Shown here in pieces: positions 39,563-46,211 of a DNA stretch of 64,000 nt. The translations under genes were made by a program, and so were the position numbers. Where the stretch lies: contig NZ_FRBS01000001.1 of assembly GCF_900142675.1 (NCBI RefSeq), positions 248,001-312,000 on the forward strand. Reading direction: 5' to 3'. Position 1 is the first letter of the stretch, and each line of letters begins with the position of its first letter. The notes beneath the pieces are model-generated. The model was not told the origin of the DNA. It saw only the letters and a list, made by a program, of their open reading frames with translations, and searched no databases. The stretch is from Shouchella rhizosphaerae. GTDB taxonomy: Bacteria > Bacillota > Bacilli > Bacillales > Bacillaceae_D.

Positions 39563-39592
39563 TGAAGCCCTAAGCAAAAAAGCTTAGGGCTT
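39563..39592 (-). terminator. Terminator hairpin, copy 2 of the 30-bp duplicate
   Basis: Identical to 39381-39410. It lies 13 bp beyond the stop of the minus-strand gene at 39606 and its stem gives T-rich flanks, so it probably ends the ABC operon from the right. Confidence 0.75.
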
Positions 39593-39605
39593 CATTTTGA
39601 TAAGG

Positions 39606-40055
39606 TTAGGTGTTGTGTACAAGGGTTGCATGGAGAATGGAGACGGTAAAAGTCCCATTTCCATTAATTTCGTTAAACACTTTCCAGTTTGGCGACAACA
39701 TTGCTTTAAATTCAGCTAATTGTGCCGCTGTAAGCGTAAGATTGTCAAACCGGTCGTCTGCCATTTGGTAGTCGATGCCTTCCTCCAGTCCATATTTTAA
39801 ACCAAGCAAGCGTTTAATTCCGAATTTCGACACAAACTTAATGGTGTAGCCTACTTGCACTGCTTGCGTAAGGTTGTCGAAAGCTGTTTCAGCAGCTGTA
39901 ATCAGTTCATGATAATCGAAGGTGTCATCAAAGTTGTTCAGTGTTTCCGCATCTTTTGCTTTCAGCAAGTTAATGAGTGTTTGTCGCTCCATGCCTTTGG
40001 CAAGCAACGTTTCCACCATAAAAGCTTCCCATTGCGATAAAGCTGGAAGGTCCAT
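39606..40055 (-). CDS. Uncharacterised protein, last gene of the peptide-type ABC operon (149 aa)
   Basis: Not recognised. The protein is soluble and mostly helical at the N-terminus ('LSQWEAFMVETLLAKGMERQ', 'YHELITAAETAFDNLTQAV'), with a central segment 'IKFVSKFGIKRLLGLKYGLE' and a beta-like end ('NGNGTFTVSILHATLVHN'). There is no signal peptide or membrane helix. It starts 20 bp after the binding-protein stop with GGAG upstream, so it is co-transcribed. The context suggests a cytosolic partner in use of the imported compound, but no catalytic motif is visible. Confidence 0.85.
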   Translation of the reverse strand: MDLPALSQWEAFMVETLLAKGMERQTLINLLKAKDAETLNNFDDTFDYHELITAAETAFDNLTQAVQVGYTIKFVSKFGIKRLLGLKYGLEEGIDYQMADDRFDNLTLTAAQLAEFKAMLSPNWKVFNEINGNGTFTVSILHATLVHNT

Positions 40056-40075
40056 GAGTTTATTCTCCTTATGCC

Positions 40076-41608
40076 TTATTCGGCCAATTTGATTTCGTTT
40101 GCGTAATAGAGCTCATCAAGTCTTGGTTTGTAATCCAAACGGTCACTCACCCCGTAGCGGCCTTGAAGTTGGAATAAATAAACAGCGCCGCGATCTTCAG
40201 CTAATTGTTGTTGAACTTGTTGATATTGGTCGGCACGTTCTTCCTCATCCATATTATAGGCAGCATCTTCAAGCAGCTGTTCAATCTCAGGGTTGGTATA
40301 AGGGGCGACCCCTTCTTCTTTAAAGAAATCGAGCACGCTTGCATCAAACATGTCATTTCCCCAGCCGACAAAGATCGCTTCTTCTAATTCACCGTTAAAT
40401 AATCGGTTGGCAAACTGGCTTTGTTCAATTAGTTCGATATTGGCTGTAATGCCGACATCGGCTAGCATGCCGCCAACCACTTCCGCCATTTCCGTATAGT
40501 AATTATTAACAGACATATTGATTGTTACGCCATCTTCATAGCCAGCGTCAGCAAGAATTTCTTTTGCTCGTTCTGGATCGTACTCGTACGTGTCATATAA
40601 AGATGGATCAGCGCCAAAGTTTCCGGGCGTGATATGAGTCCGTGTGGCTGTAGCGCTGCCTTGAAGAATTTCATCGATAATCACCTGATTGTCGATAGCC
40701 AAATCAATCGCTTCTCTTACTGCCGGGTCAGCTGTAGTTTCTCCTTCCTCATTAGACAGCCAAATTTGAATAACACGTTGAATCGGTTCTAATGCCATAT
40801 GGGTGCCATCATTGTTGTCAATCCGTTCCATGTCAGCGGTAGGAATATTGAAGGCGATATCGACGCCGCCGGTAAGAAGTTCAGATACACGGGTTGAGTC
40901 TTCAGGCACCACGCTAAAGCGAACAGTTTCCCAATTTGGCTCACCTTCAAAATAGCCTTCATATTTGCTTAATACAACAGCCTCATCTTGTTGCCAAGAT
41001 TCAAATTGAAATGGTCCTGTTCCAACCGGGGCTTTGAAAAACTCATCAGCGCCTACTTCTTCAAAATAGTCTTTCGGCAACATGCTTGCTGCTGGAGTAG
41101 AGAGGCGACTGAGCAATTGTGGGTCAGGTTCAGCAGTTGTAATTTGAATGGTATGGTCATCCACTACGTCCACGTTTTCAATTTGGCTAAATGTGGCATA
41201 TTGCTGGAGCGTCGTATCGTTGGCAACTCGTTCCAATGAGAATTTCACATCTTCCGCGGTAAATGGATCGCCGTTATGAAAAGTAACATCATCACGTAAT
41301 TGGAATTCCCAAGTTACATCATCTATCGTGTCCCAACTCTCCGCCAACTCAGGAATGATTTCTCCTGCTTCATCCCGTTTTAACAACTTACTGTATACAT
41401 TTACGAGTACAGCCGAAGTCGTAATGACGCTATTATTATGAGGGTCAAACGTAGTGATGTCGGCAGGGTTAGCAATCGTCAGCTGGCCATTGCCAGACGC
41501 TGTATCGTCATTGGTTGTTTCGTTTGCATCAGGATCTTCAAAACCGCAGGAAGCAAGGAGCGCCAGTGAAACAGCAGAAATGGTTATAAAAGAAACTGGT
41601 TTTTTCAT
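40076..41608 (-). CDS. Extracellular solute-binding protein, family 5 (peptide/nickel type), lipoprotein
   Basis: The 510-aa protein has a lipoprotein signal 'SAVSLALLASCG' (lipobox Cys at about 21) and an acidic linker, as usual for alkaliphile surface proteins. The SBP_bac_5 core includes 'FDPHNNSVITTSAVLVNVYS', 'VTWEFQLRDDVTFHNGDPF', 'TAEDVKFSLER' and 'GTGPFQFESWQ'. It binds an oligopeptide or similar ligand outside the cell and feeds the two permeases encoded upstream. It is unusual in being near the end of the operon. The ligand is unknown. Confidence 0.95.
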   Translation of the reverse strand: MKKPVSFITISAVSLALLASCGFEDPDANETTNDDTASGNGQLTIANPADITTFDPHNNSVITTSAVLVNVYSKLLKRDEAGEIIPELAESWDTIDDVTWEFQLRDDVTFHNGDPFTAEDVKFSLERVANDTTLQQYATFSQIENVDVVDDHTIQITTAEPDPQLLSRLSTPAASMLPKDYFEEVGADEFFKAPVGTGPFQFESWQQDEAVVLSKYEGYFEGEPNWETVRFSVVPEDSTRVSELLTGGVDIAFNIPTADMERIDNNDGTHMALEPIQRVIQIWLSNEEGETTADPAVREAIDLAIDNQVIIDEILQGSATATRTHITPGNFGADPSLYDTYEYDPERAKEILADAGYEDGVTINMSVNNYYTEMAEVVGGMLADVGITANIELIEQSQFANRLFNGELEEAIFVGWGNDMFDASVLDFFKEEGVAPYTNPEIEQLLEDAAYNMDEEERADQYQQVQQQLAEDRGAVYLFQLQGRYGVSDRLDYKPRLDELYYANEIKLAE

Positions 41609-41611
41609 GTT

Positions 41612-42442
41612 TTATCCTCCAATAGATGGTTTGTGCCTGTCTCTAGGATGAGAGGGCGGCACGGCTTTTAACAGTGATTTTGTATAAGTGTGTTTCGGCG
41701 ACTGGAAAATGTCGTTTGTTTCTCCGATCTCGACAATCTTGCCTTTATGCATAATCGCGACACGGTTGCTAAGCTGTTTCACAGTCGGCAATCCATGGGC
41801 AATAAAAATATAAGAGAGCCCATATGATGTTTGCAGGGACTTGAGCAATTTTAAAATTTGCGCTTGGATCGAGACGTCAAGGGCAGAGACAGCCTCATCA
41901 CATATGATGAGATCTGGTTTTAAGGCGATCGCTCTGGCAATGCTTAACCGTTGGCGCTGCCCACCGCTAAATTCGTGTGGGAACCGATTTAAATGCTGTT
42001 CACTTAAACCAACCTCATGCAACAATTCTAGCGCCTTGTCGTCCCGTTTTTTCTTGTTTAATTGCTTATGGAGAATGAGCGGTTCTGTGACAATTTCCTT
42101 AGCTCTCATTCTCGGGTTTAACGACGCATATGGGTCTTGGAACACTGCCTGCATACGCCTTTTAGTCGCTTTGCTTTCCGCTTTTGACTGGTTGGCAAGG
42201 TTTTGCCCTAAAAAATAAATTTCCCCGCTAGTTGGTTCCAAGAGCTGCAAAATCATTTTTGCCACCGTTGATTTTCCACTGCCTGACTCGCCGACAATCC
42301 CCAATGTTTCTCCTTTAAAAACTTGGAAACTGACGTCATCTACTGCTTTAAAGGAAGATGCTTTGTTTGTTTTGCTCTTTTTCAATGGAAATGTTTTGCT
42401 TAGATGACGTACATCAAGAAGCGATTCACTCGTCGGTTCCAT
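41612..42442 (-). CDS. Peptide-type ABC transporter ATP-binding protein (OppF/DppF-like)
   Basis: A 276-aa ATPase: Walker A GESGSGKS (51-58), signature 'FSGGQRQRLSIARAIALKPD' and Walker B 'LIICDEAVSALD'. The C-terminal 'SPKHTYTKSLLKAVPPSHP' tail is typical of the oligopeptide/nickel F subunit. It works with the D-type ATPase encoded just upstream. An AAAGGAGG site precedes ATG, and only 3 bp separate it from the binding-protein gene. Confidence 0.95.
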   Translation of the reverse strand: MEPTSESLLDVRHLSKTFPLKKSKTNKASSFKAVDDVSFQVFKGETLGIVGESGSGKSTVAKMILQLLEPTSGEIYFLGQNLANQSKAESKATKRRMQAVFQDPYASLNPRMRAKEIVTEPLILHKQLNKKKRDDKALELLHEVGLSEQHLNRFPHEFSGGQRQRLSIARAIALKPDLIICDEAVSALDVSIQAQILKLLKSLQTSYGLSYIFIAHGLPTVKQLSNRVAIMHKGKIVEIGETNDIFQSPKHTYTKSLLKAVPPSHPRDRHKPSIGG

Positions 42443-42517
42443 TTTTTGTTTCCTCCTTTCCTGGATACTGACAATCCATTGGCCAAGCTTGGGGGATTGC
42501 CAAGAATGGGCTAAGGA

Positions 42518-43321
42518 CTAAAAACTTGTGTCTAATGTCGGCATTGCCTTTAACAGGCCAAGTGTATAAGGGTGTTGCGGTTTGTCAAATAAATCAAACA
42601 CCGTCGCTTCTTCGACAATTTTGCCGGTGCGCATTACAAGAACTCGGTCAGCGATATCAGCGACGACACTTAAATCATGAGTTATAAATACGATTCCAGT
42701 GCCGTTTTGTTTGTTTAACCGTTTCATAAGCGCTAAGATTTGTGCTTGCGTCGTGACATCGAGTGCTGTTGTCGGTTCATCTGCAATTAACAATTTTGGT
42801 TGACAGGCGATGGCGATGGCAATCATCACCCGTTGCCTCATGCCTCCAGACAATTGGTGTGGAAAGCGTTTTGCTGTTTCTTCAGGGTTTGGAATGTCCA
42901 CTTGTTCAAGCAAATCAATGACTTTTTTAGCAATCGCTGATTTACTCCAGCTACGGTTATGGATTTTAAGCACTTCGGCAATTTGCGTCTGAATGCGCAG
43001 CATTGGATTTAAAGAGGACATCGGCTCTTGGAAAATCATCGACATTTCTTTGCCACGTAACCGTCTGCGTTCAGTTGCCGACATAGTCAGTAACTCTTGT
43101 CCTTCATAAAGGATCGATCCGCTGATCGTGGCGTTTCGATTTAACAGCCCCATAATTGAAAGAGAGGTCACACTTTTACCGCTACCTGATTCGCCGACAA
43201 TGGCTACAATTTCACCCGGATAAACATGAAAGGAAAGGCCATTGACAACTGGTTTGAAGTCGCTGCCAGAAGCAAATGTTGCGACAAGGTCTTTTACACG
43301 AAGCAAAGGGCTATTTGTCAT
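42518..43321 (-). CDS. Peptide-type ABC transporter ATP-binding protein (OppD/DppD-like)
   Basis: A 267-aa ATPase: Walker A GESGSGKS (43-50), signature '[20 protein letters not shown]' and Walker B '[20 protein letters not shown]'. It ends '[20 protein letters not shown]', somewhat shorter than classical OppD (about 330 aa), so the usual C-terminal Cys-rich extension is missing. The start overlaps the permease gene by 11 bp, with GAGGAGG inside it. Confidence 0.95.
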   Translation of the reverse strand: MTNSPLLRVKDLVATFASGSDFKPVVNGLSFHVYPGEIVAIVGESGSGKSVTSLSIMGLLNRNATISGSILYEGQELLTMSATERRRLRGKEMSMIFQEPMSSLNPMLRIQTQIAEVLKIHNRSWSKSAIAKKVIDLLEQVDIPNPEETAKRFPHQLSGGMRQRVMIAIAIACQPKLLIADEPTTALDVTTQAQILALMKRLNKQNGTGIVFITHDLSVVADIADRVLVMRTGKIVEEATVFDLFDKPQHPYTLGLLKAMPTLDTSF

Positions 43322-44207
43322 CCTTTATGCCTCCTCGTATGAAGCGTGGGTCTAATAAGTCCCGTAACCAATCTCCTAGAAAGGTAAAGGAAAGAACGGT
43401 GACTGTAATGGCTATACCAGGAAATGTCGCAACCCACCAGCTTGTGGCAAGGTAGTTGCGCCCGTCGTTTAGCATTCCTCCCCAAGTGATGTCAGGGGGC
43501 TGGACGCCAAAGCCAAGAAAACTAAGAGAGGACTCTGTTAAAATGGCTGTGCCGATCCCAATGGTCGCGATCACAATAAAAGAAGACAAAACGTTTGGCA
43601 AAATATGTTTTCGAACAATATAAGTGTTGCTTGCTCCAAGCGTGTTGGCAGACTGGACAAACTCCCTTTCCTTTACACTAAGCACTTCCCCACGGACAAC
43701 GCGAGTATACTGAACCCAACTTGTCAGTCCAATGATCAAAATGAGTGTGGCAATCGACGGTTCAAGCATTACCATTGCTACAAGGACAAGCAACAACGTT
43801 GGAATGGCAAGCATAGCGTCAACAAAGCGCATGATGAGTGCATCGAGCCAACCGCCTAAATAGCCAGAGGCAAGGCCAAGTGTCAGACCAATGAAACCAG
43901 CAATCACAACAGAGACGATGCCGACAAAAAGGGAAACACGTCCTCCGTAAATAAGACGGCTGAGCACATCTCTCCCTAGATGGTCGGTGCCGAGCCAATG
44001 CAAGCTGGAGCCATTTTCCATCCATGCTGGCGGGATTAGGCGTTGTGTCGCATCAATTTGAAAAGGATCGTGAGGAACAATCCACGGTGCAAAGATAGCA
44101 AGTACGGCGATTAGGAAAACAGTGACCAACCCTGCCAAGCCTAAAGGAGAGAGGTGGGCAAAAAAACGAGCCTGATTCGCTTTCTTTTGTTTAGAAGTAG
44201 CCTCCAT
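43311..44207 (-). CDS. Peptide-type ABC transporter permease (OppC/DppC-like)
   Basis: The 298-aa permease has about six membrane helices, a typical DppC extracellular segment ('HWLGTDHLGRDVLSRLIYGG'), and the coupling EAA-like loop 'SANTLGASNTYIVRKHILPN'. ATG 44207 is chosen (AGGAGAA 8 nt upstream); the TTG further upstream overlaps the previous gene and has no ribosome site. It pairs with the B-type permease upstream. Confidence 0.94.
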   Translation of the reverse strand: MEATSKQKKANQARFFAHLSPLGLAGLVTVFLIAVLAIFAPWIVPHDPFQIDATQRLIPPAWMENGSSLHWLGTDHLGRDVLSRLIYGGRVSLFVGIVSVVIAGFIGLTLGLASGYLGGWLDALIMRFVDAMLAIPTLLLVLVAMVMLEPSIATLILIIGLTSWVQYTRVVRGEVLSVKEREFVQSANTLGASNTYIVRKHILPNVLSSFIVIATIGIGTAILTESSLSFLGFGVQPPDITWGGMLNDGRNYLATSWWVATFPGIAITVTVLSFTFLGDWLRDLLDPRFIRGGIKDDK

Positions 44208-44223
44208 GAACGATTCTCCTAGC

Positions 44224-45138
44224 CTAGTTGTATTTAATGCGTGGGTCAAGCACGCGATAAAGCAAATCGGTCAATAAATTTACAACAATCGTAATGAGCG
44301 CAATGACAAATACAATGGCTTGAATGACTGCCATATCGCTTACTCCCATTGAGGAAAGCAACAAGCGGCCAACCCCTGGCCATGAAAAAACGGTTTCGAC
44401 AACAATGGCACCGCCAATCAACTGTGGAAATTGTAGACCGATGATCGTTATAACGGGAATTAACGCATTTAAAAACACATGTTTAAAAATGACAATGCTC
44501 TCTTTTTGACCTTTGCTTCTCGCTGTTTGGACATATTCTTGGTCGATTACTTCCAAAATACTAGCCCGTGTGAGCCGCGTCATTTCCGCCGCTAGGGCGA
44601 TGCCAAGCGTAAAGGCTGGCAATACAAAATGAAGCGGTGTCGCTGCGCCTGAAACGGGAAAGATGGGAATGGCGACAGCTAGAAAGAGAATCAGCATAAT
44701 CCCAATCCAAAAATTAGGCATCGCCTTGCCGACAATCGACAATCCTGAAATGAGTACATCAACAAACGTATTCCGCTTAATGGCAGCATAAATGCCTAGG
44801 GGGATGGAAATCGCAATCGCGATTAGCATCGCTACAATCGACAGAGCTAACGTTGCCCACAAACGGCTGAACACAAGGTCAATGGCTGGCTGCTGGTATT
44901 GCAGGGACATCCCAAAATCGCCACGGAGAAGGTCACTTAAAAAATGCAAATATTGCACGTGAAAAGGTTCATTTAAACCTAAGGCTTCACGTAACACTTC
45001 ACGGTCTGCCGCAGTCGCATTTTCAGGAAGCATCACGGACACAGGATCACCAGCAACATAAACAAGGAAAAAAATGATCAATGTTAAAATGAGCAAGCTC
45101 GGTATGACTTGCACGACGACTTTTTTCAAAAATCCCAA
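44224..45138 (-). CDS. Peptide-type ABC transporter permease (OppB/DppB-like)
   Basis: The 304-aa permease has six predicted helices, an N-terminal helix 'VIPSLLILTLIIFFLVYVAG', 'GDPVSVMLP', and the coupling loop 'YVQTARSKGQKESIVIFKHV' plus 'VETVFSWPGVGRLLLSSM'. It is the first structural gene of the operon, 16 bp after the TetR gene. Confidence 0.95.
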   Translation of the reverse strand: MGFLKKVVVQVIPSLLILTLIIFFLVYVAGDPVSVMLPENATAADREVLREALGLNEPFHVQYLHFLSDLLRGDFGMSLQYQQPAIDLVFSRLWATLALSIVAMLIAIAISIPLGIYAAIKRNTFVDVLISGLSIVGKAMPNFWIGIMLILFLAVAIPIFPVSGAATPLHFVLPAFTLGIALAAEMTRLTRASILEVIDQEYVQTARSKGQKESIVIFKHVFLNALIPVITIIGLQFPQLIGGAIVVETVFSWPGVGRLLLSSMGVSDMAVIQAIVFVIALITIVVNLLTDLLYRVLDPRIKYN

Positions 45139-45154
45139 AAAAGGTCACCTCCAC

Positions 45155-45766
45155 TCACTTTGTTTTGCCGAGTAGCCCAAAAAATTCAAAAGAAACGATT
45201 TCAACTGCCAACGATTCAGCTGCAATATTGTCTAAATGGGGTGATTCCGAAAACAGCCAACGCTCAAGTGTTCCGAGCACTAAACTAACGAGCATAGCAG
45301 CAAGTCTTTTGCTGGAACTATCTTTTGGCAACATCTCTAGTTCTTGGGCCCGTTTAATGTTACGTTCGAACGCTTCTTCAATAGCGATGAGCGTATGGGA
45401 GATATGCCGGCAAATTTTTTCTTCTGCATCTTGCCCTGTTTTGAATAACAACCGCATATAATCTGGATTTGCTTGCGCAAAAGAGAAGAGGTCGGTCATT
45501 AATCGCCGCGAAGATTCAACCATATCATCGACATTTCCTTCTGTTTGGCGGTATCCGGAGCGAATGACATTCAAGAGTGCTTGTTCGCCTTCTTGCAAAA
45601 TGCATAAAACAATCTCCTCTTTGTTTTTAAAGTGCCAGTAGAAAGTGCCTTGGGCAACGCCGACTTGTTTGACAATGTCGGATACTTTCGTTTTGTGGTA
45701 GCCTTCTTGGGCGAAAAGCGCCAAGGCAGCCTCCATTAAATGGCGCCTGTTATCAAGTGTGCTCAT
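45155..45766 (-). CDS. TetR/AcrR-family transcriptional regulator
   Basis: The 203-aa protein has an N-terminal helix-turn-helix, 'YHKTKVSDIVKQVGVAQGTF' with 'YWHFKNKEEI', and a helical ligand-binding C-terminal half. ATG 45766 is chosen (AAGGGG with 6-nt spacing). It is the first gene of the ABC operon, and an inverted repeat lies just upstream (45787-45804), so it likely represses its own operon until a ligand, possibly the imported compound, binds. Confidence 0.93.
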   Translation of the reverse strand: MSTLDNRRHLMEAALALFAQEGYHKTKVSDIVKQVGVAQGTFYWHFKNKEEIVLCILQEGEQALLNVIRSGYRQTEGNVDDMVESSRRLMTDLFSFAQANPDYMRLLFKTGQDAEEKICRHISHTLIAIEEAFERNIKRAQELEMLPKDSSSKRLAAMLVSLVLGTLERWLFSESPHLDNIAAESLAVEIVSFEFFGLLGKTK

Positions 45767-45786
45767 AAACATCCCCTTTTTATTAC

Positions 45787-45804
45787 TGATTGATGCGTCA
45801 GTCA
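45787..45804 (-). promoter_or_regulatory. Probable TetR operator
   Basis: TGATTGA-TGCG-TCAGTCA is an inverted repeat with one mismatch, of the TGAxTGA-N4-TCAxTCA type bound by several Bacillus TetR proteins. It overlaps a TTGACT that could be the -35 box on the minus strand, 20 bp before the tetR ATG. Confidence 0.65.
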
Positions 45805-45986
45805 ATTATCTGATAAACCTAATATATTTACTCGGGTTTGAGAAGTCAAGCACTTTGTTCTATGAGGAAAGCTGAGTGGTGGAGAAGCGAGCGAATGACT
45901 GTTCGACGGATTAAAATAAAAATGAGCGTGCCTTCAATAAAATCTAGAGCAACTGTATCCACACAAAAGAAAAATAGAGACGATCT

Positions 45987-46016
45987 ATTGATTTTTAAGA
46001 AAAATCAATTTAGAAT
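45987..46016 (+). promoter_or_regulatory. Promoter and palindrome in the amylase upstream region
   Basis: TTGATT (45988-45993), a 17-bp spacer and TAGAAT (46011-46016) form a good sigma-A promoter. The -35 and spacer lie in a perfect AT-rich palindrome, ATTGATTTTT-AAG-AAAAATCAAT (45987-46009). A strong ribosome-site-like GAAAGGAGG at 46028-46036 follows but has no fitting start codon. The rest of the gap to the amylase holds no credible gene. Confidence 0.55.
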
Positions 46017-46171
46017 GAATAGGAAATGAAAGGAGGAGTGGGAAGAAAAAGCAATGTTCTCTATCCATACTGGCTCAATCTGCTTATTTATAGGATATTG
46101 AGTGGCTGGTTGGTTTTCAATTATGAAAGCCTTTTCTAAAGGTGGGTTCCACTTGCTTTTTGTCTGTTTGT

Positions 46172-46183
46172 GCAAACGTTTGC
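46172..46183 (+). promoter_or_regulatory. MalR/LacI-type operator upstream of amylase
   Basis: GCAAACGTTTGC is a perfect 12-bp palindrome with the central CG of LacI-family sites. It resembles maltose repressor (MalR) operators and is a partial match to cre. It is 29 bp before the amylase start, so repression or carbon catabolite control of the amylase is likely. Confidence 0.65.
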
Positions 46184-46211
46184 TTAAAAATAATAAAGGA
46201 GAGGAAAAATC

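Noticed and set aside
45838-46029. 63-codon plus-strand ORF upstream of the amylase
   Set aside because: No ribosome site, a basic and repetitive composition, and overlap with the predicted promoter and palindrome at 45987-46016.
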